Origin: Prevotella melaninogenica
GTDB lineage: Bacteria > Bacteroidota > Bacteroidia > Bacteroidales > Bacteroidaceae
NCBI RefSeq assembly: GCF_003609775.1
Contig: NZ_AP018050.1
Location: 496,001-560,000 of the forward strand
Length of the DNA stretch: 64,000 bases
Direction: 5' to 3'
Positions within the stretch are counted from its first letter, which is position 1. Each line of letters starts with the position of its first letter. The position numbers were made by a program, and so were the translations under genes. This document shows positions 1-8,603 of this stretch, in pieces. Below the pieces are notes generated by a model. The model ran no database searches, was not told the origin of the DNA, and saw nothing but the letters and a program-made list of their open reading frames with translations.

Positions 1-421
1 ATAATGGATTCATATTGTTATTATTTACTCTTAATACAAATGATTGCAACTGATTATTGATGAGGTCTTGGTACGATTGCGTGTTAGCAAAATTTGCATT
101 ACATCTTTCTTTAATAGAATAATATAATGGAGTTAGATTGTCTGAATCATATGGGTCATTGGTTGTCAACAATCCCGCAGGAACACAATTAATTGTGGCT
201 CTGTGCGGTGTATTTTCACTCAGAGAGCCATATTCTTGTTTTGTCTTGTTGCGATTAAAAAATGATTCGTAGTTTTCAAACTCATTGTTATTCCAATCTT
301 CCAAAATGTGCGACATATAGCACAAATCAGCAAACAATTGATTCTGCTTGGTTATGTACCAAACATAATCCATCTTGTCAGCAGATGCTATTTCTACTTT
401 TTTTATATCACTTATTCTCAT
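1..421 (-). CDS. Putative type II restriction endonuclease, N-terminal part (cut by window edge)
   Basis: An open frame begins with the ATG at 421-419 and continues without a stop for about 140 codons to the window edge, so the C-terminus is missing. Its start overlaps the end of the cytosine methyltransferase gene by 14 bp, which is tight translational coupling. The product begins MRISDIKKVEIASADKM and is hydrophilic, Asn- and Tyr-rich, with no signal peptide and no recognised domain in the visible part. The endonuclease role is inferred only from its place as the fourth gene after controller, adenine methylase and cytosine methylase; the sequence shows no catalytic motif. It could instead be another accessory gene of the cassette. 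Confidence 0.55.
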   Translation of the reverse strand, partial: MRISDIKKVEIASADKMDYVWYITKQNQLFADLCYMSHILEDWNNNEFENYESFFNRNKTKQEYGSLSENTPHRATINCVPAGLLTTNDPYDSDNLTPLYYSIKERCNANFANTQSYQDLINNQLQSFVLRVNNNNMNPL

Positions 422-1532
422 TGACGTTATACTTACTATTTAAATATAATATAAAATGAGCAAGGAACTCAGCTAGTCTTGGTGGAACAGCATTTCCAAT
501 TTGTTTACAAATACTTGTCTTTGACCCCGAAAATATAAAATCATCAGGGAAAGTTTGTATTCGTGCAGCTTCTCTTGCTGTAAGTGTTCGGTCTAAATCG
601 GGATGGGTAAAACGTCCTCCAGAAGGGGTGTCAAACCGTGTTGTTATTGTCATTGAAGGCTTATCCCAGTCCATTCGCCCATATGCTCCACTATGAACAG
701 AGTGTATCTCTTCATCAAGGCTTTGCCAGTTTTCGTTAGCTATAATTTGTTTCATTCTTCTTAAAGCTATACCATTATGTTTTGAAGAAACATGATTAGG
801 TACAGAACTGCTACCATCGGTAGCAATGTCTTTCAAATCAAAGATAGCATCTCTAATTGTTTCCCTTCTATTGAAAACACTTTGCAATTCTGTTGGCAAA
901 CTCTCCCGCATCAATTTTAATTCCCTATCAAGGTCAAAATCAAATTTTGTACCCAAGATAATAACACGACGACGTTGCTGAGGAACTCCATATTCCTCAG
1001 CCTTAAATACTTTTATATGTAAGTAGTATCGACCATTCTTGAAATTACTGTCATCTTCGAAGATACTCTTTATCGTTTCAAGAATCTCACCATTCTTGCT
1101 GCTCAGTATTCCAACAACATTTTCAAATACAAAATATTGAGGCTCAAATTTTTGTATTATCTTAAAGTAATAGCGGAAAAGGAAATTACGAGGGTCATCA
1201 ATGAACTCTGATGTTTTCCTAATACGACTTCCTGCCATAGAAAAGCCTTGACATGGAGGACCACCAATAACCACATTGACATCATGAAGTTCTTGGTAAA
1301 GTTTTTCTTTACAGCTGGAATTAAGTCTTTCTGTTGCTTTTGATATACTGTCATCGAAATGGTCGACAAAAGAACGTATATCTTCGTTTACCATTATCGT
1401 GTGTGTATGGTTTTTTTTATAGGACTGTGCTATCTGTTCATCAATTTCATTAGCAAGAACTACATTAAATCCTGCCTTCTCGAAACCTACCGACAAGCCA
1501 CCGACCCCAGAAAATATATCTACTACATTCAT
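408..1532 (-). CDS. DNA (cytosine-5-)-methyltransferase of a type II R-M system
   Basis: A 374-aa C5-cytosine methyltransferase that transfers methyl from S-adenosylmethionine to cytosine in its recognition site. The conserved motifs appear in the usual order: motif I DIFSGVGGLSVGF near residues 5-17 (SAM binding), motif IV GGPPCQGFS with catalytic Cys at about 94, motif VI ENV near 137, motif VIII QQRRRV near 185, motif IX RTLTAREAARIQTFP near 315 and motif X QIGNAVPPRLAEFL near 344. The target recognition region lies between VIII and IX. Its ATG overlaps the stop of the upstream adenine methyltransferase in an ATGA quartet and its end overlaps the next gene by 14 bp, so it is in the middle of one operon. 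Length is normal for the family. The target sequence cannot be read from the protein. Confidence 0.95.
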   Translation of the reverse strand: MNVVDIFSGVGGLSVGFEKAGFNVVLANEIDEQIAQSYKKNHTHTIMVNEDIRSFVDHFDDSISKATERLNSSCKEKLYQELHDVNVVIGGPPCQGFSMAGSRIRKTSEFIDDPRNFLFRYYFKIIQKFEPQYFVFENVVGILSSKNGEILETIKSIFEDDSNFKNGRYYLHIKVFKAEEYGVPQQRRRVIILGTKFDFDLDRELKLMRESLPTELQSVFNRRETIRDAIFDLKDIATDGSSSVPNHVSSKHNGIALRRMKQIIANENWQSLDEEIHSVHSGAYGRMDWDKPSMTITTRFDTPSGGRFTHPDLDRTLTAREAARIQTFPDDFIFSGSKTSICKQIGNAVPPRLAEFLAHFILYLNSKYNVNENK

Positions 1533-3409
1533 TTCCTTTCTGTATTTAATCTATACGCTAATTGGTAATTGATAATCTCGTTTATCTCATCATCATTCAA
1601 ATCGAATAACCGACCAATGAGAATATCTATTTTATCAATGGTTGTCTTATGCAGTTTATGCTGATAGACATAGTCGGTTTGAACTGAACCAATATACTTT
1701 TTACTATTTTCTAATTCTTCTTCTAATTGCTTATACAGTTTAACTATTCTCTTTTTTGCTTTGCTATCTACCAAGGAAAAATCCAAATGTATCAAGTCAA
1801 GTTCTTTTTTTGTAATATGCCAACAATCAGAATATATCTCCCAAATGTAATAAAACAAGGAAGAGTTTAATATAGCTGAAAATAAACAAACATCATCCTC
1901 TTTTGAAAATGTGTATTTTTTATACTCGTTTGATTTCATTGCATGAGTAAAACACTTACACCAAAAAGTTGCTCTTTGATTCAACCATGCTGCATATTCT
2001 CCGTTTGCACAAACATTTTCAAGCAACGAAATCTGACTGTTGTTAATCACTTTGTCAGATATACTTTTTGAAAGTTCAGAGCAAAACTTTGGTTTACCTG
2101 ATAATGCATCTTTATCCAGTTGAACAAACTGTATATCCTTGTATAACTCGTTCCATTCATCCTTATACCAATGCTTATATTTTGATACAAAAACACTCTG
2201 ATTTGAGCGGTTTCTTGTACCAATTATGATTGTAAGTTTTTGGTGAACACCAAGAAACAATGAGCATGGTCTATCAGCAAAGTTTATAAAGAACAACTCA
2301 GTGAATTTATCTTGTAGCAATTTTCGTAAGGGTTCCATTCTTAGAGTTGAAACGATAGATATAGGGACGATAAATCCAATTGTTCCTCTTGATGATACTA
2401 AATTGCAAATAGAGCGTTCAATAACAGGAGCATACAGGTTTCCCACAGGAACTGTCTTAAAATATTCAGGTAACGAATAATTAAGTTTTGCAACGGTGTA
2501 TTCCTTGTAAGGTGGGTTTCCTACAACACAGTCAAATCCTCCATTTTTTAAAACCATTCTAAACTCTTTTTCCCAAAGGAATGTATCATCGCAAATTGTG
2601 TTGCCCAACTTGAAGTTCTTTAAATCCTTCTTCGTAAGTTTGACAGAAAACTCATATAAAGCAGTTGAAAAGAGTCTATACCTCAATATCTCTAAAGTTT
2701 CTTCATCAATATCAACACCAAACACATTGTTTTTGATAATGTGCTGGATGTCAGATGCGCCTAATGGCATTCCAAGCAATTTGTAGATATTGCATAGAAT
2801 GTTTATTGCTTTTATAACAAAAGAGCCTGTACCACATGTGGGATCAATTAGTTTAATTGTCGCTACATGATTCTTCATCAATGTAATCTCCTTGTCATCC
2901 AAAGTAGATATGAATTTACTCAAATCATTCAACGATAGCACATGATTTACTATACACTCTTTATCAAACAAAGAGTACAAAAATCCAACGACTGTACCCT
3001 CAACGATGTAAGTTGTTGTCAAATCGTCTGTGTAATATGAGGCGGTGTCTTTCTTTGTTAAATATTTTTCAAAAATAATTCTAAACAACGACTCATAATT
3101 AGACTTAGAGATACCCCACTTGGAGATTGTATTCAAAAAAACAAGGCTCTTTTCGCCACCTATATTATCAATGACTTTCTTTATGTCTTTACTATCTGTT
3201 TGTGAGATTGAATAAATATCTTTTATATATGATTCTCTGCGATTTGTTGCTGCAAACAAACCTTGCTCTTCTGATATACTAAGATGAATATAATATAGCA
3301 AGACAGACAAGGATACTACATTACCCTTGTCAACATTCAACTTTTCTGCATACTGTTTAATTTCATCATGTAGCTTGCAGAATGATTTAAATATAGCGTT
3401 GTTTGTCAT
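1529..3409 (-). CDS. N6-adenine DNA methyltransferase (Eco57I-type class)
   Basis: A 626-aa adenine-specific DNA methyltransferase. SAM-binding motif I DPTCGTGSF is near residues 189-197, an acidic loop GVDIDEE follows near 231, and catalytic motif IV NPPY is near 298-301. The N-terminal ~180 residues are helical and the C-terminal ~300 residues probably hold the target recognition domain. The order of motifs (I before NPPY, long C-terminus) matches Eco57I-like methylases. No PD-(D/E)XK nuclease motif was noticed, so it is called as a methylase only. It overlaps the cytosine methylase by 4 bp and follows the HTH gene by 5 bp. Two methylases of different chemistry in one operon are typical of systems that recognise an asymmetric site. 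The AT-rich composition differs from the glycan genes, which suggests acquisition by transfer. Confidence 0.9.
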   Translation of the reverse strand: MTNNAIFKSFCKLHDEIKQYAEKLNVDKGNVVSLSVLLYYIHLSISEEQGLFAATNRRESYIKDIYSISQTDSKDIKKVIDNIGGEKSLVFLNTISKWGISKSNYESLFRIIFEKYLTKKDTASYYTDDLTTTYIVEGTVVGFLYSLFDKECIVNHVLSLNDLSKFISTLDDKEITLMKNHVATIKLIDPTCGTGSFVIKAINILCNIYKLLGMPLGASDIQHIIKNNVFGVDIDEETLEILRYRLFSTALYEFSVKLTKKDLKNFKLGNTICDDTFLWEKEFRMVLKNGGFDCVVGNPPYKEYTVAKLNYSLPEYFKTVPVGNLYAPVIERSICNLVSSRGTIGFIVPISIVSTLRMEPLRKLLQDKFTELFFINFADRPCSLFLGVHQKLTIIIGTRNRSNQSVFVSKYKHWYKDEWNELYKDIQFVQLDKDALSGKPKFCSELSKSISDKVINNSQISLLENVCANGEYAAWLNQRATFWCKCFTHAMKSNEYKKYTFSKEDDVCLFSAILNSSLFYYIWEIYSDCWHITKKELDLIHLDFSLVDSKAKKRIVKLYKQLEEELENSKKYIGSVQTDYVYQHKLHKTTIDKIDILIGRLFDLNDDEINEIINYQLAYRLNTERK

Positions 3410-3414
3410 TGCAA

Positions 3415-3612
3415 TTATATCTTTGTAAGCAAATCTCCTGGTTGTACATTAAGAATTTCTGCTATTCTGTGAATGGTTTCCAGACTGGGTTGTGAAGTAT
3501 TGGTGCACCATTTTGAAATAGTAACAGGGGCTTTCTCCAATTGGTCTGCCAACCATTTTCCAGTATGACCAGTATCTGCAAAGACACTTTTTATGCGGTT
3601 CATATTTTTCAT
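3415..3612 (-). CDS. XRE-family HTH protein, probable R-M controller (C) protein
   Basis: A 65-aa single-domain helix-turn-helix protein. The segment around residues 18-60 has the Cro/C1 pattern (WLADQLEKAPVTISKWCTN, then PSLETIHRIAEILNV), ending in the LLTKI common to this family. Small XRE proteins preceding methylase genes act as controller proteins that delay endonuclease expression after the system enters a new host. It is the first gene of the minus-strand operon, 5 bp before the adenine methylase. The ATG at 3612 is used; a second Met at codon 4 is an alternative start. The controller role is inferred from size and position. Confidence 0.82.
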   Translation of the reverse strand: MKNMNRIKSVFADTGHTGKWLADQLEKAPVTISKWCTNTSQPSLETIHRIAEILNVQPGDLLTKI

Positions 3613-3630
3613 TCAGCTTAATGTTTTTCG

Positions 3631-3638
3631 CAAAGTTA
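3631..3638 (-). promoter_or_regulatory. Candidate -7 box for the R-M operon
   Basis: Read on the minus strand this is TAACTTTG, a perfect match to the Bacteroidetes -7 consensus TAnnTTTG, about 18 nt upstream of the controller start. No clear -33 TTTG was found at the usual distance, so the assignment is tentative. A promoter this close to the gene would leave a very short leader. Confidence 0.4.
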
Positions 3639-3699
3639 TTAAATTATTGGAACATTCTATCATCAAGACTTTATTATTTGACTGCACCAAATAAAAAAA

Positions 3700-3725
3700 C
3701 GGCAAGAAGGATAACTTTCTTGCCG
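3700..3725 (-). terminator. Intrinsic terminator, minus strand
   Basis: A perfect 9-bp stem (CGGCAAGAA / TTCTTGCCG) with an 8-nt loop is followed on the minus strand by seven T residues. It would stop transcription arriving from 3865-4119 before it reaches the R-M operon promoter, insulating the cassette. Confidence 0.7.
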
Positions 3726-3864
3726 AAATGGGAACAGACGATACAATGTTTGAACGAAAAGGAAACATTGTTTTGCTCACCAATAAGTATTCTTTTGCGC
3801 AGCAATTAGCATTGTTTTGTTAACGCAGAAACGTATGTTTTGCATGGCAATGTGCAACAGGCGG

Positions 3865-4119
3865 TTATAAGATGCCGCTCACTGGCACACTGACGGTGTC
3901 ATGGACGGGGAATTTCTCGCAGCTGATGTAGAGGGTGTCGAATGCGTCGGTGCGGTGCTCGAGGAGGTCTTCCTCGGATTCGGCGAGTTTCTCGCCTGAC
4001 TTGTCCTTACGGAAGCCGTTGCGACCTCGGCAGCCTCTTGCCGATTGGATAGCAAGGATAAGGTCGGGGTTGTTGGAGCGGTTGAAGAACGGCATGAGTC
4101 GCTCTGTATGACTTTCCAT
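3865..4119 (-). CDS. Hypothetical small protein (84 aa), possibly a gene fragment
   Basis: The frame starts MESHTERLMPFFNRSNNPD and ends in a normal stop. Composition is clearly more GC-rich than the flanking DNA, with GC-rich third positions, which supports past coding. An 86-aa reading in another frame of the same stretch is Ser/Thr/Pro-rich and looks like a shadow. A terminator sits about 140 bp downstream in the right orientation. No family was recognised; it may be the remains of a longer gene. Confidence 0.4.
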   Translation of the reverse strand: MESHTERLMPFFNRSNNPDLILAIQSARGCRGRNGFRKDKSGEKLAESEEDLLEHRTDAFDTLYISCEKFPVHDTVSVPVSGIL

Positions 4120-4376
4120 TTTAGCAATTTTGCCACCACTTATACCTGTTTTAACAACAAGATATGTGAAATATTAAAAGTGGCAGCAAACTGAAATAAA
4201 ACCATTCTTGTGCTTTATATTATAATATCTTCCTTACTTGGCAATACTTATCATTCAAAATTTTAGAGGGCTTTTTATATTTAGCTTTTTGTTACTGAGT
4301 CCACCCCACTCTTCTGTTCATTTTGTTCATTTTGTCCATTCTTTCTTTATCATTCGTATAATTCGCGTCATTATGC

Positions 4377-4622
4377 CTTCCGTTCCTCTGTTACCATGTC
4401 TTTTACATACTCTGTCCCCTATGTCATTATGGCTTCTGCCTCTTTGTTACTTTATCTTTACATACTCAGCCCCTTATGTCTTTATGTCATTCTGTCTTCC
4501 GTTCCTCTGTTACTTTGTCTTTTACATACTCAGTCCCTTATGTCTTTATGTCATTCTGGCTTCTGTTCCTCTGTTACTATGTCTTTACATACTCTGTCCC
4601 TTATGTCTTTATGTCATTCTGG
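4377..4622 (+). repeat. Tandem repeat, four ~63-bp units
   Basis: Four imperfect units start at about 4377, 4433, 4496 and 4560 (spacing 56, 63, 64). Each carries CTCTGTTAC, then TGTCTTT, a TACATACTC core and a TTATGTCTTTATGTCATTCTG end. The CTGTTACTxTGTCTTT core is shared with the arrays near 24.3-24.8 kb and 48.4 kb. A 130-aa open frame across it is a product of the repeat and not called as a gene. Confidence 0.8.
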
Positions 4623-4650
4623 TTTCATAAATGTAAAGTATTTTTACAAA

Positions 4651-6225
4651 CTTCCTATTTTGTCGGTAACTTGTGAGTGACAAGTTGAGCAATATCCTCC
4701 CTTTTTGTCTCGCACGTTTAGGGACAAATTCGTAAATATCAACAAAACAATAGTTTATAAGATAAAACAAAGAAGACAAAATTCGGAGAATCACAAGTTT
4801 ATTTATGAAAGGCGCATAGGAAAAGAAATAAAAAAAAAGGAAGATTCGCTACAAAAAGAAAGGATTTGTTTATATTTTTCATAACAAAGGCTGATTCCCT
4901 CCCTATTCGTCGCACCTAACCTCCTAAGTTGTCGACCACCCCACCCTTATAGCTACTAAAATGTCGCACCATACTTACTAATTTGTCGCATCTTACTTAC
5001 TAATTTGTCGCCGCTAACTTACTAATTTGTCGCTGATTAACGCTGTAAGTATTTAGTGTTCAATGGTTTGTAGGGCCTCTACTAATATCTAATAAAGATT
5101 ATATAACGATATTCTAAGTTATGAAGAGGTGTTTTGTTTTAAGAAAATATATATTTTTTTGGTGGGGGAAGAAGACTTTAAACAAAGGTTTTGGGCGCAA
5201 CCTCCCTTTTTGTCGCACATACGTTTTAGGGTGCTGGGGGCGGTTTTTGTTGCGCATTTCGGTTGGCGGCTGCACATTTGGGAGTTGGGTTTTGTATTTG
5301 TTTTATAGTTTTGTTGGCGAAGACGAGATGGTTGCGCGTCGCAGTTTTGTGTGAAAAACGATTCGGATGAGTAGCCTACTTTGTATCGATTTCTTCTTTT
5401 TGTTACCGTCAGTTTTGCGTTCGATTGCTTGGTTTTTACGTGTTTTAGCGTACTGTAAGTTAGCTGTAAATATATTTTTATATATTTGTGTTTCAATATA
5501 TTATAGGCGGCTATGGGATTGATAATCAGCTTTCCCCCCACTCTTGCACAATGTTTTCTCTCTTGATGTCAGCTTAGGTTGGTTGTTCGTTTTTCTTTCT
5601 TATTATCTTGTCGGATATCGATTTGCTTTTGCTCTTTATTCTTTTCTTTTTGATAGCAGGTTTTCTCGAAATTTTGTGTTTGAATTTATCGCCTTTAATG
5701 GAGTAGAGTTTTCATTTTTTTCATAGCATTGTTGCGCTTATATTTTCGTTTTTTGTAGACTGAGTTTTTCTTCCTATTTTGTCGCACCTTTCCGTTTTTC
5801 ATGTTTTGCCTGCCTGTAATAACGCAGTTTTGTAAGCAAAGAAAAGTGAGACAAATAGGGAAGCTATTTTCCTTAGTTTTTTGCTTTAATCATGCTATAA
5901 ACATTTAGTAATAAGATAGTTATGCTTATTTTCTTCGTTTTTTAGCTTCAAAAAGTACAAAAACTTGTCACTTTTTTGTCGCACTTTACTTTTATCAATA
6001 TTTGTTTTCAACTGATATTCAGTCTTTTATGACGCTTTCTTAAGTCAATTAAAAATATTCCCTTTTTGTCGTTTTATGCTCTCAAAGCATGGTAATGTTG
6101 ATTTATTTTACAGCTATCGATAGTTTTTCTTCACCTATTAAATCTATAAGTAGTAAGAATGTTCCTATTTTGTCGACTCTCATAATTGCTCGTTATTCGG
6201 TTTTCTCTCCCTATTTGTCGCCCTT
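4651..6225 (+). repeat. Scattered copies of the motif CCYWTTTTGTCGCAC
   Basis: Beyond the array, close matches lie at about 4651-4666, 4699-4716, 5202-5218, 5772-5787, 5971-5984, 6060-6071, 6164-6176 and 6207-6222 on the plus strand. An inverted form (GAGACAAATAGGGA) is near 5850, and a lone further copy is near 15201-15216. The shared form is a CC(T/C)(A/T) lead, a T run, then TGTCG(CAC). Nearly all are in one orientation, so chance is unlikely even in T-rich DNA. Confidence 0.6.
4908..5033 (+). repeat. Iteron-like array with 22-bp spacing (TGTCGC core)
   Basis: The core (T/C)GTCG(C/A) begins at 4908, 4930, 4962, 4984, 5006 and 5028, giving spacings of 22, 32, 22, 22 and 22. The last units share TTACTAATTTGTCGC. 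About two helical turns between sites on one face of DNA is the classic layout of initiator- or partition-protein iterons. Which protein binds is unknown. Confidence 0.65.
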
Positions 6226-6269
6226 TTCATCATACGTTCGCCACGGTTTTTCCTGTTCTTGTAATGTTA

Positions 6270-6330
6270 TATGCCCTTCGCACGTGTTGTGCTAAGCCTT
6301 CGCACCAAATGTGCGGAGCCTTCGCACGAT
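6270..6330. repeat. GCAC-hairpin repeats upstream of a lipoprotein gene
   Basis: Three related blocks begin CTTCGCAC or CTTCGCACC and form small hairpins such as GCACcaaatGTGC followed by GGAG. The same kind of sequence occurs at 41678-41738 and 57885-57955, also upstream of genes. Function unknown. Confidence 0.5.
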
Positions 6331-6492
6331 ATATTTGATTAGTTTGTGGTTTATTATATAAAGATTTAGTGCAGTGGTAAACTCATGTTTTACAGTCTTA
6401 CCTTTTTTGAAATGTTATAATAGCTTTTTTATTCGTGAGTTTATTGTTTATTCCTTAACTTTGTGGACATAATAATTAAAAACTAATTCTTT

Positions 6493-7377
6493 ATGAAGCA
6501 TTTAGCAATTTTGCTATTAGGTTTACTTGCCTTTACGGCTTGTTCAAAAGATAATGAGGAGGGTATGAGTCCTACCCTATCCGAGAAGAAGAAAGATTAT
6601 ATTGCTAAAATAGAATTTTTCTATAAACCATTGGGTAATAATGTAAAAGATTATGAAAAAGCAGGTGAGTATACTTTTACGTATGATAAACAGAAACGGC
6701 TTGTAGACTGTACGTTTTATTATAATGAGTTTGACGATGGTCATAAGCGTAATTGTAAGATGTCATACTCTGAGAATCAGATAGAGTTTCATAAATTGGA
6801 ATCTACTTATAAGGGTAAGCGTCGTTATCCCGAAGACTTTTTTATTATTTTAGACAAGCAGGGAAAGGCTTTACAGGTAAATACCTATCTTTATGGATCG
6901 TATCTTCATTTATCTAATAGGGAATACTTTAAATATATTGACGCTTTCTTTAAATATGATAGCTTAGGGCATTGCACATCATTCGCTCAGGAAGGTTTTC
7001 CAAGTATTATCCCTTTGGTATGGAAGAATGGCAATATTGAGTCGATACTTTACCATACTAAGGGGGGTGTATCGAAAATTAATCCGAAGCCTTCTGGGAT
7101 TGACGAAAACTATATTTATACGAACATTCCAAATAGGAGCTACCCTGATCTCAACTTATTCTTTGCAGATTATCACACGTCTGGTCGCTGGTGGTCTCTT
7201 TGGTCAGATGTTGTTGGATTCCGTTCTGCACACATGCTAAGTAGGATTCTTTTAAAAGAAAGAGTGTATAGAACCTTTTCACATAAGTTGGATTCTAAAG
7301 GTAGAGTTTCTGAGACAATAGTAGATACTGGTATATCTCGTTTGACAAAATATATTATCACCTACGCAAACATTTAA
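6493..7377 (+). CDS. Secreted lipoprotein, DUF4595-like
   Basis: A 294-aa protein starting with a lipoprotein signal peptide (MKHLAILLLGLLAFTAC, Cys about residue 17), so it should be anchored in the cell envelope. The mature part has short Tyr-rich beta segments of the form 'YTFTYDKQKRLVDCTFYY', which resemble the RHS/YD-like strands of DUF4595 proteins, a large uncharacterised family in Prevotella and Bacteroides. It stands alone, followed by a strong hairpin terminator at 7397. TAACTTTG at 6456-6463, about 30 bp upstream of the ATG, matches the -7 consensus. Family assignment is by general appearance and is not certain. Confidence 0.8.
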   Translation: MKHLAILLLGLLAFTACSKDNEEGMSPTLSEKKKDYIAKIEFFYKPLGNNVKDYEKAGEYTFTYDKQKRLVDCTFYYNEFDDGHKRNCKMSYSENQIEFHKLESTYKGKRRYPEDFFIILDKQGKALQVNTYLYGSYLHLSNREYFKYIDAFFKYDSLGHCTSFAQEGFPSIIPLVWKNGNIESILYHTKGGVSKINPKPSGIDENYIYTNIPNRSYPDLNLFFADYHTSGRWWSLWSDVVGFRSAHMLSRILLKERVYRTFSHKLDSKGRVSETIVDTGISRLTKYIITYANI

Positions 7378-7396
7378 TAGTTCTCCGATTATCGTA

Positions 7397-7435
7397 TTAG
7401 GGCGCATCATACTTTTTGGTTATGATGCGCCCTAA
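7397..7435 (+). terminator. Hairpin terminator after the lipoprotein gene
   Basis: A perfect 14-bp stem (TTAGGGCGCATCAT / ATGATGCGCCCTAA) with an 11-nt loop lies 20 bp after the stop codon. A T-rich stretch follows but there is no pure T run, so it may act mainly as a 3'-end stabiliser. Confidence 0.7.
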
Positions 7436-7656
7436 GCTTTATGTCAAATTTTTAATTTTGTAGGTTATAAGTAAATTTAGAGTTTCAGGTTTAAACTATA
7501 TGTATACTTTTTTCTTATGCTTTTCTTTTTGAAACAGAGTATAACTTTTTTTGGTAGTATGATTTTTTTAATGACTTTGCAATACTATTTTTAATTATCT
7601 AAATATATGTGGTAAACCTTTTCACTTGAAAGTTCTGAAGAACTGTAAATTTTATT

Positions 7657-8359
7657 ATGAAGAATTTATCGAAAATGATATTTAGCTGTCGGCGCATCAA
7701 ACAACTTGTGTTTTGTATTTTCTTCTTGTTATCTCTTCTATCTTGTGATACGGGATTTACTCTTCCGTTAGATAACAACAAGTTTAGCCACGATATTCAT
7801 TTATCAGAGAATCGTATGGTGAAGGTCAGTAGTGTGTACTTCGGTGGCTGGTATTACCTTCTCTTTAATTATAACCCCAATCGGTCATTAGACCACAATA
7901 TGTTTAATTCTTATTACTGTGGTATTGTTTCCTAACATCTTTTATTTTCTTATCGGCATCTTGTGTGTCTTTGTAACTTGACGTAGCCCGCTACGCCTGC
8001 GTTCCAAAGCCAAACAATCTGCTCGATAATAAAACAAAATATGTTTAGGCTCTAATGACCGATTGGGGTTAAAAGGAGAATATGTAATGAATCCTGACGC
8101 TTTACGGTTGGACTTTTGTGATAAGAGTATAAAGGTGGGGAAATCTTTTCCGTTTTCTGGAATCAATACATATAAGAATAATTATACGCACGTAAAGAAT
8201 AGAATCATCTCAGTCCAATTACGTTGTGAACGCCAAGACAAAAGGGTTGAAGATTCATTAGCCTTATCTATTCTACCATCAGATTTTCTTATGTGTAATG
8301 AGAAAAGAGTGCTCACTGATTCGCTGAGAATTGTGTTGAAGAAAGCAAAGAGGAAATAG
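7657..8359 (+). pseudogene. Lipoprotein gene interrupted by an inverted-repeat element
   Basis: The first part (7657 onward) encodes MKNLSKMIFSCRRIKQLVF and a lipobox ending LLSLLSC, then a short mature segment that runs into the element at 7873. On the far side, 8071-8359 encodes a plausible C-terminal half (GEYVMNPDALRLDFCDKS to KKAKRK). The halves look like one small lipoprotein gene of about 160-170 codons split by the 198-bp insertion. The two frames do not join exactly when the element is removed, so either a footprint remains or the ends are misjudged. Function unknown; it is probably not made as a full-length protein. Confidence 0.6.
7873..8070. mobile_element. 198-bp MITE-like element with 20-bp terminal inverted repeats
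   Basis: The ends are perfect inverted repeats of 20 bp (AACCCCAATCGGTCATTAGA at 7873-7892, its complement at 8051-8070). The interior has no gene and includes GACGTAGCCCGCTACGCCTGC. It interrupts a lipoprotein gene. A related single end (CTAATGACCGATTTGGG) occurs at 45118-45134, where another gene is truncated. No transposase of matching type is in the window. Confidence 0.65.
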
Positions 8360-8603
8360 TTCTTTTGTAACTCAGTCTGGCTTATTGTGTAATAGATTCA
8401 GATTATCACTCCCTATTGCTGATGAGCCCAACTTATGGGAATGATATTGCGTATTGCCTCAAGTCACATTGTGGGGTAAGGGGATATTGTAGGCAAAAGT
8501 GGGTGCTTCAAGTTCAAATTATCTGCAAATTCAGTAATGAGAGGATGTGTACACGCAAGAAGGACGTTGAAAGGCTTAGTTGCGGATTTGAGGCTATACT
8601 ATA
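8360..8603. other. Intergenic, nothing recognised
   Basis: About 240 bp between the broken lipoprotein gene and the convergent membrane protein gene. No hairpin with a T run, promoter or convincing gene was seen. Confidence 0.5.

Larger units (their letters stand above)
4140..6492. other. 2.3-kb T-rich non-coding region with repeats; candidate origin or regulatory DNA
   Basis: No convincing gene. The plus strand is strongly T-rich, and apparent reading frames are Phe/Leu/Ser-rich low-complexity translations of pyrimidine tracts. The region holds a tandem ~63-bp array (4377-4622), a 22-bp-spaced array (4908-5033), further copies of the motif CCTATTTTGTCGCACC out to about 6225, and paired GCAC hairpins just before the next gene. 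The number of same-strand motif copies and the AT-richness resemble iteron-type replication origins, but no initiator gene is seen here. Confidence 0.5.

Noticed and set aside
3621-3809. 62-aa plus-strand frame upstream of the controller gene
   Set aside because: It overlaps the minus-strand promoter and the terminator hairpin; composition is not gene-like.
4238-4680. Overlapping 130-, 94- and 66-aa frames with repeated motifs
   Set aside because: All are translations of the ~63-bp tandem repeat in three frames at once, so none is a specific gene.
4908-5033. Possible CRISPR array from 22-bp spacing
   Set aside because: The conserved core is only about 10-15 bp and the remainder is too short for spacers; iteron-like binding sites fit better.
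5119-5541. 140-aa minus-strand frame rich in Lys and Ser
   Set aside because: Lies inside the motif-rich non-coding region; composition follows the A-rich complementary strand and no domain is visible.
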